Positions 11,820 to 23,305 of a stretch of DNA of 64,000 nucleotides are shown piece after piece. Within the stretch, counting starts at the first letter, position 1. Every line of letters begins with the position of its first letter. The stretch is taken from assembly GCA_021018815.1 (NCBI GenBank), contig JAITYX010000028.1, positions 3,985,001 through 4,049,000 on the forward strand. The letters run 5' to 3'. Position numbers and translations under genes: made by a program. The notes under the pieces were generated by a model that saw only the letters and a list, made by a program, of their open reading frames with translations, did no database searches and had not been told where the DNA came from. The DNA comes from Talinum fruticosum. Lineage: Eukaryota; Streptophyta; Magnoliopsida; Caryophyllales; Talinaceae.

Positions 11820-12740
11820 TTAAGTAATCATAATTAGTAGATTTTGAAGGCACAGAGAAAGAAGATCGGGAAGATCTCTTTTCTTTGAAAGTCTTGAAGA
11901 AAAAGATCTTTCATTAATAGAATTAAATCTTATTAGTACTCTGCCATCGGGCTCTTCAATTACTTGTTGAATATTCTTTTGAGCAATATTTCTAGGAGGC
12001 TTAATATTTTGAATAATAAATTTTTGAGGAATTGTTATTTCATTCCATTTTAATAATTTAGGAGTAAAGGTTGAGATATTTTCAGATTCAACTTTTAATA
12101 ATATTGTTTCATCTAAAGATGGCTTTAATAAACACTTTGGATTTAATTGAGAAGATAATAGCTTGTAATAAACTCTATAAGTAATAGCGAAATTTCTTGA
12201 TAATTCTCTAAATAATACTTTTGAATTATTTTGTGAATGAATATCTAAAATTAATGTATCTAAGATGCAAGGATCACTTAGATCTACAGAGTAATTCGGA
12301 CAACAATTCAAATAAATAGGACCATTGCATATATTAGTTTGAACCATTGCTAATAATGAGTCTATGTATCTAATTAATCTATTGTCTCTTAGAGCCATGA
12401 ATATAGGACAATCTAATCCTAGTCTTGTTAAAGGTTTGAGTGCTATTTGAATCATACCAAAATGAATATATCTATATTTTCCTTTATATTTTTTAATAGA
12501 AGTATTTGATAATAATTTAATAGTTTGAAACTCTTCATCTAAACCGAAGGTTTCTTCATGATCTTTTATTGAAAAAGCAATATTGAAATCAAACTTGCCT
12601 ATTTGATAGATAGTTTTTATCTTTTGTTTTGGAATAGACCAATTTGAGAAATCAACTTGGCAACTAACTTCTCTACTATTGACAACATTAGTACTCTTAC
12701 TACTACCTAAACTTAGAAGATCTCGTAGCCTAGAGGCCAT
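11820..12740 (-). CDS. 30K-superfamily movement protein of element D
   Basis: A long open frame on the minus strand, taken from ATG 12740 (MASRLRDLLS). The open stretch extends slightly upstream without ATG. The core HFGMIQIALKPL, followed by the Asn/Cys/Pro-rich NCCPNYSVDLSD, matches the pattern of movement proteins of Caulimoviridae and of their endogenous copies in plants. Such proteins enlarge plasmodesmata for cell-to-cell passage of nucleic acid. Length (about 307 codons) is in the normal range. The C-terminal Ser/Arg-rich end runs into a frameshift near 11850, after which the polyprotein would continue in another frame into the capsid-like region. It is the first ORF after the primer-binding site. 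Expression as protein is not shown, and it may be a captured viral gene or an endogenous viral fragment. Confidence 0.75.
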   Translation of the reverse strand: MASRLRDLLSLGSSKSTNVVNSREVSCQVDFSNWSIPKQKIKTIYQIGKFDFNIAFSIKDHEETFGLDEEFQTIKLLSNTSIKKYKGKYRYIHFGMIQIALKPLTRLGLDCPIFMALRDNRLIRYIDSLLAMVQTNICNGPIYLNCCPNYSVDLSDPCILDTLILDIHSQNNSKVLFRELSRNFAITYRVYYKLLSSQLNPKCLLKPSLDETILLKVESENISTFTPKLLKWNEITIPQKFIIQNIKPPRNIAQKNIQQVIEEPDGRVLIRFNSINERSFSSRLSKKRDLPDLLSLCLQNLLIMIT

Positions 12741-12909
12741 CTGAGCTTTTGTTTGAATATCTAGCAGGCAATTAAGCACATACTACCGGGACCATTGGGA
12801 CCACCCTCACCAGGACCACCTCACATGGCTAACCAACGGATAACATGGGGCTGACCAACGGCTGACCAACGCTAGCTATGGTTTAACAACCGACTAAATA
12901 GACAGACAT

Positions 12910-12923
12910 GGCTCTGATACCAA
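12910..12923 (-). other. Primer-binding site of element D (tRNA-iMet)
   Basis: The minus strand reads TTGGTATCAGAGCC, an exact match to the usual initiator-Met tRNA complement. It lies immediately after the LTR end CCCCA at 12924. Both copia elements and caulimovirids use this primer, so it does not decide the family. Confidence 0.85.
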
Positions 12924-13654
12924 TGGGGAAACAGGATCGATCTAGAGCTCGGGGATGAAGCTCGGGTACTGTATATGGCTGGATAGTGGGGAAGCAGGGT
13001 GACAAATTAATTTAACAAATTGATTTTACAAAACAAAAGATGAATACTTGAAATTGAAATAGCTAAAATAGACAAGTAAATAGAACTTAATGAAAATGAA
13101 GAAGATGATGAGTAAAAGGCTTACTTTGATTAAATTGAAACAAATACAAGCTCTCGGGAGATAGGAGTTGAGAGTGATTGAGAGAGTAAGGAAAGTGGTT
13201 TGTGATTACAAAAGAAGGCAAGTGATTAAGCGATATTTTGCGATGCCTTCAACCGAACTAATGGGTAACTATATACGAGTACAATATTGAACTACAAAGT
13301 AACACTTGGACGGTTGATGATTCTTGATTGGAATGGAATCGTCTTGAAAATATCTTCCGACAATGTTGAATTATTGGAACAGTCTTGATTAGACCAAAAG
13401 TATGAATAGTGTTTGATCATCATATCTTGAAAAGTTCCTGACGAGATGGAAAGTTTGAACAAGTAACACTCATCATAAATGAATAGTAAGGCCTCACATG
13501 GACATTTACTATTCATGAATTGAAATAGATGCTTGACAAAGGTTGCCTTGCATTTCAATATCACATAGTCACGTCCACCTTATAAATAATACCACACATG
13601 GGATAATGTTGCAATCCCATCAATGAACTTCTTCATGAATATTGACCTCGAACA
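12924..13654 (-). repeat. 5' LTR of element D
   Basis: The inner end is CCCCA at 12924, abutting the primer-binding site. The outer end runs to about 13654 and stops in a TA repeat. Compared with the 3' LTR, about 18 outer bases (GTGAACAAGTAATGTCCA on the plus strand of 7646-7663) are missing. The LTR holds no ORF beyond short noise. Confidence 0.85.
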
Positions 13655-13655
13655 G

Positions 13656-13690
<35 letters not shown>
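13655..13690. repeat. TA microsatellite at the D/Athila junction
   Basis: About 17 TA units follow the truncated 5' LTR of D. A shorter run, 6933-6946, is on the other side of D. The uninterrupted tract in the other Athila LTR is 19049-19096. Confidence 0.95.
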
Positions 13691-13692
<2 letters not shown>

Positions 13693-15689
13693 TTTTAATC
13701 ATCATCAAGAAGGGAGCCCCACGCAGCCCTTGCTGCTGCCCCCTCTTGGCTGGACAGCCCCCCTTCCTTCCTTGGCTGCTCCTTCTACACACACGGACAC
13801 CAGCCGTTGCCCACCTTCCTTCGCTAATCACATATACCAATCTCCCACCTCTTGCTCTTTCGCTGCCTTCCTTCGCTAGCCATCACAGCCTCACACCAGC
13901 CAACACCATCATCATCATAATTCATCACCAACATCTTCATTCCGCAGTCGAAGAAATTTATATCGGTAGTATTATTTAGTATTGTAATTTTTACTAGTAA
14001 AGATTTAGTTTTTATTATTAGATTAAAATTAATGATGCTATTTTTATTTAGTTTATGTGTCCCAAATTCCATTATGTTTAAGTAGTTTTTTTATAGTTAG
14101 TATAATCTATTTAAAATCATGTTAAATTATTTATTTTGAAACAAAGTTTCGATCTTTATTATCTTATTGATTCGATCCATGATTCTATGATAATTTGATT
14201 TTAATGATTATGATTTTATGTCCAATTAATTAGAGTGCACGTTAATTAGTTTTATATAAATTCATACGATAGTTTAAAGGGTTTAAGTATGTAATCGCTT
14301 GATCTTTTAGACGTAAGTGTCACCCTAGTTAATCATGGATGGCTCATACCCATCTCTTTTAATTAGGAAATTATCATATATCCTTTTTAAATCAATTTGC
14401 TAGTAGATTGGTTATTAGGTGCTAGATGATGTTTTTCTAATACTTAATACTCTAATTTGATTAAATTCTAGTGCTAGTGCTAGGGTTATCAATATTAGTA
14501 GGGTTTATATTAGGGCTAGGCCTAAGTAAACTAATATTTAAGGAAAAACGGGGAAGATCCGCTAGTGGTTGTCTTCTACAGTTTAGCTCATGGTTAGATC
14601 AATTTATGTGTTAATGATAACTAATAATTTTTCATGGTGGATAAAGATAATACTAAGTGTTTTTATAAATTTGATATCTTTGATAATTATTTTTTTACTT
14701 TTTAGTTTTTTTCTTTAGTTTGTCAATTTTTATTTATAAATTTATAGTCTTTTATTATCAATTCCATTATCCCCCTAAATATCAGTATTTTAGGTTAGTT
14801 TTAGTAATTTTATTTTAATTTAATTTTGAGTCTTTATATATTTTAATTTTCAGATTATTTTTCTGTCAGTTTTTATTATTTTTGAGTCAGTTAGTTAGAA
14901 ATTAGTTTCAAAATAGTTTCTTTTATTATTTTCCATGTTTTATCTTCTTTTAGGGTTTAGATAGAGGTCTAGTTTTTGTGATTAAATTTTAGAATTTTTG
15001 GAATTAATTTGATAATTTTTCAGATTTAATTCTTGAATTTAATTAGTGCAGGTTTTTAGTTAAATAATTTCGTAAATTCGGTTTTAAATTTTATTTTTAT
15101 ATTTTTAGGGTCCGGGTAGGTTTAGAAAATTAGTATTATTATTCTAGATAATTTTAGTATTTATTTTCGTAATTAATTTAGTGCAGAATTTTACTTATTT
15201 AATTTTCTGTTTTAGAATTTATTTATTTTCTGCTTTAGTTTTCTGTTTTAATTATTCTAAAAAATATTAAAAAATATTTCTGGGTTATTATAAATTTTAT
15301 ATTCTGTCTAGGTTGTTAGACAATTTTCTGTTAATTTTAGTTATTAAATTCTAAGTTATTCTATGTTTTAATTTTCTGTTTAGGTTTTTATTTGAATTTT
15401 CCAGAATTAATTAGATAGTTTAGTCAAATTTAGATTATAAGAATAAAGTTGCATAATTTCAGAAGTCTTTCTTAGAATTGAATTTAGTAATTTAGTAGTT
15501 TAATTTAATTTGTTTGAGCTCTACAAAGTTAAACAAATTAACTAGAGTAGTAAGTTTAATTAGATTGAAAGTTTGATTTTTACATTATCTTTCCTCGCTG
15601 ATTCGATCCCTACTTCCCTATGGTATATTGTTTATTATAAGCCTAACTAGTGGTTTTTATTTGTAACTGTACGACAAGCTAACAAATTT

Positions 15690-15707
15690 TGGCGGCGTTG
15701 CCGGGAA
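15690..15707 (+). other. Primer-binding site of Athila C (tRNA-Asp type)
   Basis: TGGCGGCGTTGCCGGGAA lies 5 bases after the 5' LTR end. Athila elements usually carry TGGCGCCGTTGCCGGGGA here, so two positions differ. This site supports the Athila assignment. Confidence 0.85.
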
Positions 15708-15891
15708 AGAAAATAATAGTTGTTAGTTTTTATCTCATTTAGATTTACTACTTTTATTACTTCTTGACTTTAATAGTTTGTTTTCATAGTTTTTTTAGTG
15801 CTTTTTTATTTTGACAAGGAGTATACATTTGACGAAGTTGAAGCCAAGTAAGTGTTTCTTATTCTATTTCGTAAGTTCTGAAATTATTGAG

Positions 15892-17215
15892 ATGACTACT
15901 TTACGTGAGCTTGCTGCACCTAACTTGGATACACAACTTTTACCTATCTTATATCCTACATTAGACCGACCTCTAAAATTGAAATTTGGATTTTTAAATA
16001 TGTTACCTAAATTTCATGGACTGCACTAGTGAGGACCCATATCGTCATGTCAATGAGTTTATTATTACATGTTCCACCATGCAACTTGAGGGAATCACCC
16101 AAGACCAAATTAAGTTGAGAGCCTTTCCCTTTTCACTTCGAGGATAAGGCTAAAGATTGGTTTTATTACCTATCCCTTGCAGCATTCACTACATGGACCC
16201 AAGTTCATACAACATTTTTAGAGAAATTTTTTCCTGCATCTAGGATAGGGTCCATTAGAAAGGAAATTTGTGGTATTAAACAGATGACTAGGGAGACTTT
16301 TTCTAAATATTGGTAGCGTTTTAATAAATTATGTGCTAGTTGTCCCCAACATAAAATTTCTGAGCATTTATTGATTCAATATTTTTATGAAGCGCTAGTG
16401 TCAATTGATAGAAATATGGTAGATGTTGCTTGTGGAGGGGCCTTGTTTAATAAAACTCCAGCTCGAGCTAGAGAATTGTTTAATATTATGGCCCAAAATG
16501 CTCAACAATTTGGAATGGGAGATACCCAATTTAGGAATGTTGATGAGTTCAATTTAGGTCCATCCGTAGAGACCCATTTGTCCCAAATTACTGTTATGTT
16601 GAATAAATTGGTGCACAGAGAAGAAGTAGTAGTTTGCGGTATTTGCTGTTTAGAGGGTCATGTTGCTAATTCATGCCCTACACAACAAAGAGGGCATGTG
16701 AATGCTATTTTTCCAACCAAGGTCGAATGAATTATAACACATTCTCGAACACTTATGAAGAATGGATCGACTACTCCAACCTTAGGTATGGATTTGAAGA
16801 AAACCCTTTAAAATTTGATCAATCCATTGCTCAGGATAAAACTAATTATCTTTTAAAGCAAATCATTAAGAAGATGGATGACAAGAAAAAGGAGACTGAC
16901 CTTAGGTTCCAAAGTTTAGAGATGACCATTAAACAGGTTCAAGAGAGACAGACTGCCAATGATACCATAATTAGTAACCTGCAAGCCCAAATGCAATGTT
17001 AACATTTCCAAGATCCAAGAGAAAATGTGAGTGTCATAACACTTAATAATGGGAAAGAGTTAGAGGAACCTATGAAAAACATAGAGGTAGAGCCAGAATT
17101 AGAGGTTAAGGAATCTGAACTTGACCATAACAAAGATGACGCCTCTAATGCTAAGGTAATAGGTGAAAATAAGAAAGATCTTTACAAGCCTATCCCACCT
17201 TTCCTAATAGACCAA
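15892..17215 (+). pseudogene. Athila-type gag of element C
   Basis: The start at 15892 (MTTLRELAAPNLDTQLLP) is the typical Athila Gag opening. It is followed by KFGFLNMLPKFHGL, then HVNEFIITCSTM, DQIKLRAFPF, a DWFYYL block and RKEICGIKQM. ISEHLLIQYFYEALVSIDRN, CGGALFNKTP and the CCHC knuckle CGICCLEGHVANSC (about 16635-16676) come next. A stop at 16028, a frameshift near 16145, a stop near 16314 and another shift near 16700 break it. The final segment (16673-17215) is a coiled coil (MDDKKKETDLRFQSLEMTIK) and a Glu-rich tail ending PIPPFLID. Gag would form the particle in the cytoplasm. Protease should follow, but only a short remnant does. Confidence 0.88.
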
Positions 17216-18740
17216 TAAGCACAACTCCTATAATAGACGAGGCAAATGAAGCTATCATAGAAATATCTAGGAAGGCCGAAATCAACATTCCTCTTCTAGA
17301 TACCATGAAACGGGAACCTCGTTATGCTAAGTTCCTTAATGATCTATTCACGAACAAATTAAAATTGAAAAGGAACAAAAAGGTAAGTGTGGGGAGAATA
17401 CATCTACTCTTTTCCAAAAGAAATCTCCCGCTAATTGCATGTATGCAGGAGACCGAGATCAATTTAGTGTAGGAAATGCAATTAGATGATCCTTGACCTA
17501 TAGAGGTGTCAAGCCAAAGACGGTAAACAAAGGCGCTGGTTAGGAGGCAACCCAATATTTTCAGGGAAGTTTCTATAATTTTTACTTTAATTTTAGTTTT
17601 ATTTTTATTTTGCATGCATTAGGGACAATGCATGAATTAAGTGTGGGGAGTGCATCCTGCATTTTAATTTTATGCATTTATTTTTATCTTATTTTTTGGA
17701 AAAAAATTCTTGTAAAGAAATGCATGAACATGAATATATGCTAGGTTAACTTGCTTAAATTTTTCTGTTTATAGTTTTTCTTTCCCTTTGTAAGTGAGAA
17801 ATTTGAAAGTTGTTTGAGTTGATCCTCATTTATTTGTTCAATTAGTGACATTCATAATTCTTCTGTCAGGTTGATCATGTTATATAATCGTGATAGATGT
17901 AATAAATTGACTTAAACCGTTCACCTAGACTAATGAACTTAGCAGATTGACTCATTGAAAATTTGATTTTTCTTGTTTTTCCTTTAAAAAAACAAAAACA
18001 AAAACAAAACAAAAACAAAACAAAAAAACTAAAGAAAAAAACAAAATGTTAGTCTACCAACATGGGCGGGAGTTGGTGGCTCGGCACCATTTCCCCTTAA
18101 GTTTAGGTCTCAAGTTGAGCCTTATGAATGGAGTAACCCATGCTGGGAGAGTCATACCCCTGTTGGGCGGATCAATTGCTTGAACCATACTAATGAAAAG
18201 AAAAAGAAAATAATAGAGTATTAACTGCAGCACCTCTGTTTGGGTGAGTGGGACACGAGGAGTGTTATATTTTTAAGACCCTATATGGACCTTGAATATG
18301 TGCTTGAATGGAGTTATATTATATAATAAATAAAAAAAGAAGAGAAAAAGTTTGCAAAACAAGTTTATTATAGATTTTTAGTGAGTTATCTCGCTGATTC
18401 GGTGTCTCCGTAACCATACTTGCACTTTAATTTTTCCCATTCTAAAACATTTTAGACCTCTTGACCAGAATGTACATGTTTGAAAAAGATGGATAAATTT
18501 TTTACTGTTGCTTAAATGAAAGAGATATTGTGAGGCTGATGAATAAACTCTGTGATGACAACGAAATGTTTAATTTTTCACTTGCTTGGGAAAGACAAAT
18601 TTACATCAAACTATTTTTGAAAGTAAGGAAAACTTAGTGTATACTTTATGTTTTATGTATATCTTTATAAGAAACCCTAATATTAGATCAAGTCTTAGAT
18701 TTCTTTGCACGAGAACGTCCAAAGTCTAAGTGTGGGGAAT
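17216..18740 (+). other. Pol-deleted internal region and 3' UTR of Athila C
   Basis: After gag, 17260-17400 still resembles the gag-protease linker (AEINIPLLDTMKREPRYAKF). The sequence then jumps to the post-pol motif GGTTAGGAGGCAACCCAA at about 17540, normally found several kilobases later in Athila elements, so about the whole pol is gone. The rest is untranslated, with an A/C-rich low-complexity run at 17985-18035. A polypurine tract, AAGTGTGGGGAAT (18728-18740), ends against the 3' LTR. Confidence 0.8.
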
Positions 18741-19046
18741 TGTTAAGTCGTATTTTATACATGTTTTTAGTAGTTATTTAGTTTCTATTATGTAGTTTAT
18801 TTTATCTAATTTATCATATTTTGTCTATTTATAGGTAATTATCGAATAAATTGGAGAAGAAGAGAAAAGACGTTAAAAGTGGGTTTTTAGCTACGAGACG
18901 AACATCCAAGAAAAGATATGAAGTCGGTCCATAAATATAATATGTCATAAAATATCTATTTTATGATATTATATTTTAGAAAATCCTAATTGGAAGAGAA
19001 AAGGAAACTTAGAAGAGAAGAAAGAGGAATAACCTTATCTCCTTCA

Positions 19047-19048
<2 letters not shown>

Positions 19049-19096
<48 letters not shown>
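19049..19096. repeat. AT microsatellite in Athila 3' LTR
   Basis: Twenty-four AT units. It is the intact counterpart of the tract into which element D inserted in the 5' LTR. Reading it as protein gives only Tyr-Ile repeats, so an ORF spanning it is noise. Confidence 0.95.
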
Positions 19097-19099
<3 letters not shown>

Positions 19100-20153
19100 T
19101 TGTAATCATCACCAAGAAGGGGAGCCCCACGCAGCCCTTGCTGCTGCCCCCTTCCTTGGCTGCTCCTTCTACACACACGGACACCAGCCGTTGCCCACCT
19201 TCCTTCGCTAATCACATATACCAATCTCCCACTTGCTCTTTCGCTGCCTTCCTTCGCTAGCCATCACAGCCTCACACCAGCCAACACCATCATCATCATA
19301 ATTCATCACCAACATCTTCATTCCGCGGCTGAAGAAATTTATATCGGTAGTATTATTTAGTATTGTAATTTTTACTAGTAAAGATTGAGTTTTTATTATT
19401 ATATTAAAATTGAAGATGCTATTTTTATTTAGTTTATGTGTCCCAAATTACATTATGTTTGAGTAATTTTTTTTATATTTAGTATAATCTATTTGAAATC
19501 ATGTTAAATTATTTATTTTGAAACAAAGTTTCAATCTTTATTATCTTATTGATTCGATCCATAATTCTATGATAATTTGATTTTAATGATTATGATTTTA
19601 TGTCCAATTAATTAGAGTGCACGCTAATTAGTTTTATATAAATTCATATGATAGTTTAAAGGGTTTAAGAACGTAATCGCTTGATCTTTTAGACGTAAGT
19701 ATCACCCTAGTTAATTATGGATGGCTCATACCCATCTCTTTTAATTAAGAAATTATCATATATCCTTTTTAAATCAATTTACTAGTAGATTGGTTATTAG
19801 GTGCTAGATGATGTTTTTCTAATACTTAATGCTCTAATTTGATTAAATTCTAGTGCTAGTGCTAGGGTTATCAATATTAGTAGGGTTTATATTAGGGCTA
19901 GGCCTAAGTAAACTAATATTTAAGGAAAAACGAGGAAGATTCGCTAGTGGTTGTCTTATACGAGTTTAGCTCATGGGTAGATCAATTTGTGTGTTAATGA
20001 TAACTAATAATTTTGCATGATGGATATAGATTATACTAAGTGTTTTTGTAAATTTGATATCTTTGATAATTATTTGTTTGCTTTTTAGTTTTTTTCTTTA
20101 GTTTGTCAATTTTTATTTATAAATTTATAGTCTTTTATTATTAATTCCATTAT

Positions 20154-23100
20154 TGTAACACCCCATAACACCCCCGGGAGTATTACATCGCCGAGTTCCT
20201 TAAAGGAACTCCCAAGGCTCCTTCCGGTGTTGGTTTGGCTGTCTAAACTCAACTTAAAGATAACAACGATGGTTTCCCAAAAGGATATGAGATTTCCTAA
20301 AAATTTCGGCAGAGTTCTATTTGTAATATGGACTAACCCATAGGCTTAAAGCCATACAATCCTACAAGAAAAGCATCACATAACTCAACGAGCCACCCGC
20401 TCGAAGTATACAACTCAACGGCCACATGCCGGAGTCCAACCAATCAAGCGATAAAACTTACAACAATCTAAAAGGGTTTACTATACATATGGTACAAACT
20501 ACATGAACTAAATTACAAGTACAATACTTAGAAACATAAGAAATGCACATCCACGATTCAAATCGCGCGAGCAACCAGCAAACGGCAATCAACGGGGTCC
20601 GAGAATAAGCTACGCAAGCACACACACCGAGAATGCACCTGCAACATTGGGAGGGGACGGGGCAATTTGTGAGGGTGAGCAATAATCCACGGGCTCACCG
20701 GAGTCTTATACCCTTAAAATGGAAAATTCTTTACGCATAATACTCATAATAATGAAATCAGCGAAAGCATAATAAAATAATACGAGTCTATGTACTTTTC
20801 AATGAAATCTCTTGAAATCAATCGTGAGATAAAGCTCATAACACTTTAATCATTTGGAAGCACGATTTACAATCATTTTAGGAATGGAATCACATTAAAC
20901 AAGGTGAAATCATTTGCACTTTCTTTTGAATACTTTACGAAAATTCTTTCGGGGCTTTCGACGATTGAACTAGCACCAGGTGGTTCTCGGGGCGCTACCC
21001 CGACACGAGTTCCCGGGACCTATCTTTAGTCAAATACCTGGAAGGCTCCGCTTTCCTCGTCAGGAAAGAATCAACCTCTCCGGTTGACGGGCATCCCGAT
21101 ACGCAAGGACCCCGTGGCCTATACGCACAACCACCTCCTTCCTCTCGGTCTAAACAATCTTAGCCCATAATTCATTTAAATCGAAGTGATCACAATCACT
21201 TATCAAACTTGGTTTCTAACCAAGATCTCAATCAATTTCTCATCGTAGAAGGCATGACACACGTGCCACCCTTCTAAATTTTGCTTTCTCAAACCCGATT
21301 CACTTTCTCAAACAAGATTCACTTTCTCAAACAAGATTCGCTTTCTTAAACAAGTTTCGCTTCTTTAAAACACATTCACGTTCGAAAGGCGGTTCTCAAG
21401 AAATTGCATTCAAGAATCATTCACGTAAAATACAAAGCTCCTTTCGAAACTACTTTTGAGCATCACGTAAAACAATCATATAGTACAAATAATCACCATT
21501 CAATGCAAGCAATCATTCTCAACTCTTTTCCAACTATGCTTTCTCAATTCATCGGTTTAGCGTGATTAACTTCCATTTTCCGAGTCACAATAACCACAAG
21601 TACATGTTATCGAATTCGACGTTCTTACTTTCCACAATTTATTGTCTTTATCTCGATTCCTCATTTTATGCCTCCACTTAATGATTCACCTTCTTACCCT
21701 TTACCATCTTTGCCTCAATCTCTTCCGATTACGTTTCCACATAACCGATCCATCTTTTCTCATTCATGCTTAATTAGATACCTCTCATTCTTACTTCACT
21801 ACTAAACTCTTCTAATTCCTTTCTTCTCCAAGTGTAATTTGCTCTCATCTTAGGTTTCTATCTCATTAATCATTCTTTCTTGACCAACTCAATCATACAC
21901 TTCTTAATTCCTTTTCGTCGTTCCACTTTCGCTAGCAGCACTCCTCTTCGCATTTAGTTCAACCTCAAGGATTTAATTATCTTTTGAACTCAATTATCCC
22001 AATACTCACCCACTTATCACTCCCATGTCTAATTGTGCACCACTCAATACAATCTCATATTCCTCTTTACACTTCCCTCGTTATTTCCCGATATTAGTAC
22101 TCGTTTCTTAACGCAGCAAATTCAGTAAATCTCTAAGACTCAATCTGAATATTAATTCATAACTTATGCCTAAAACATACGTACTTATCCCCAACTCGAC
22201 CCGACTCCCGACACTACTCATTTTACCCAAGCAACTCAACTCTGTCCGCATTTACCGGTTTCAACTTCAGGCCTTAACAACTACCTTCTCCCTTCACAAC
22301 TCCTAATTCAATTTCCAAGCAACTACTAACTCGTTCAATAGCATACATATTCAATATTTCACAATCACATTCAACGATCACGATAAGCTCATTTAGATTT
22401 CGAATATACTAATAGTTTAGAGTATAAGACTACCCACCTCGATTCAGGGATTGACAACTTGCTCGAGTTCAGGTTAGCTGGGTCAATTTCTCCTTTCCTT
22501 CATCTTCCCTTGCTGCCGGTCCCCGGTTCGCCGCTTCCTCCGTGGTTGGCGCCGTCGCGCATCACGGCTCCCGCGTTCACCGACTATTTCCCTTGGCCCT
22601 CGCGTTTGTTTTCCTTCTTTGAGTCTCAGCTTCGCCTTCCCATCGTGCCCCTTGGTGTTTTCCCCGTGTTTGCCGATCGCCCGGTCTTCCTTCGCCGTTC
22701 GGGAGCTGCCCTCCGGCCGCTCCTCCGGCTCGCGCACCCGCTTTCTTCCTCTTTCTCGTTCTCTCGGTTCCCGATTTCGGTCTCCCAGTCCCTTACTCTC
22801 TCTTGCTCTCATCCTCCTTCACAACGCTTGCTGGCCGCGGCGTTCTCGCCGTTCGAGCAGCCGCGGCATCTGGGCTCTCGCGCACTCTCCCCTCTCGCTT
22901 TGTCTCCCTTGCTCAGCCTCTCTCTCTCGTTGCTTGCTTCTATTCGGTCCCTGCCCCCTTCTTTCTTTCCTTTTCGGTGGTTTCCACCCGGTGCCGACAA
23001 CACTCGCTTTCCCCAATACTAATCCTATTCCTCTTCTTTTTTTTTCATCCTCAATGTAATTAAACCCACATACGTAACATATGCGGTCTCCGATTAATAC

Positions 23101-23305
23101 GCAGCTGGTCCGGGCGAAAACTCGTAAAACTGAATTAATACGCTTCACCGATAAGAGTTACGCGAACTAAGAATAATTCGCCCAAATAAATTTACGAGTA
23201 TCTAACCGCATATAACTTGGTGTCCCGACCTACTCTATTTAACCAAGGCTAAATAATTAGCTCTAGCTCGTAAGACCACCTAACCCCAAAATTACGAGTC
23301 TTACA
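20154..23305. repeat. Solo LTR E (Ty3-gypsy chromovirus-like), 3.15 kb
   Basis: The segment begins TGTAACACCCC and ends GAGTCTTACA, both typical Ty3-gypsy LTR ends, and interrupts the Athila 3' LTR at one point. Flanking five-base sites are ATTAT (20149-20153) and TTTCT (23306-23310), which could be a decayed TSD (3 of 5 match). No primer-binding site, gag or pol is present, so it is best read as a solo LTR. Positions 22490-22990 are a C/T-rich, GC-rich block unlike the AT-rich rest. Overlapping frames open there on both strands because stop codons are rare, and I do not call them genes. LTR orientation is not certain. Confidence 0.65.

Larger units (their letters stand above)
6946..13654 (-). 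mobile_element. LTR element D with caulimovirid-type movement protein and no RT found
   Basis: D has direct LTRs (6946-7663 and 12924-13654) that are about 97% identical by my reading. An iMet primer-binding site follows the 5' LTR and a purine tract (minus strand of 7664-7681) abuts the 3' LTR. Minus-strand coding order is movement protein, coiled-coil linker, capsid-like region with CCHC knuckle, aspartic protease, then a further ORF. I find no reverse transcriptase, RNase H or integrase. Frames are broken by a few shifts and stops rather than saturated with them, which fits a fairly recent insertion. Movement protein, capsid and protease of this kind are typical of Caulimoviridae, whereas true LTRs are typical of retrotransposons. 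Both outer ends are shortened against a TA microsatellite, so no TSD can be read. Confidence 0.8.
6627..15684 (+). repeat. 5' LTR of Athila C, interrupted by element D
   Basis: LTR sequence occupies 6627-6945 and 13655-15684, about 2.35 kb in total, and ends GACAAGCTAACA. It matches the 3' LTR at 18741-24217 through most of its length. The break lies in a TA microsatellite, which in the other LTR is the uninterrupted AT tract at 19049-19096. Past the microsatellite both LTRs share a segment rich in CAGCC and ACCAGCC (13690-13900), then AT-rich sequence. I see no coding capacity; short ORFs at 13580-14072 are LTR sequence. Confidence 0.9.

Noticed and set aside
13580..14072. Overlapping ORFs near the Athila microsatellite
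   Set aside because: They are within LTR sequence, cross the TA repeat, and are not kept in the sister LTR.
18990..19211. 73-codon ORF with Tyr-Ile run
   Set aside because: It is read through an AT microsatellite in the Athila 3' LTR.
22459..23148. Open frames up to 187 codons on both strands
   Set aside because: They overlap in a GC- and pyrimidine-rich block of a solo LTR, have biased Ser/Leu/Arg/Pro composition, and no domain.
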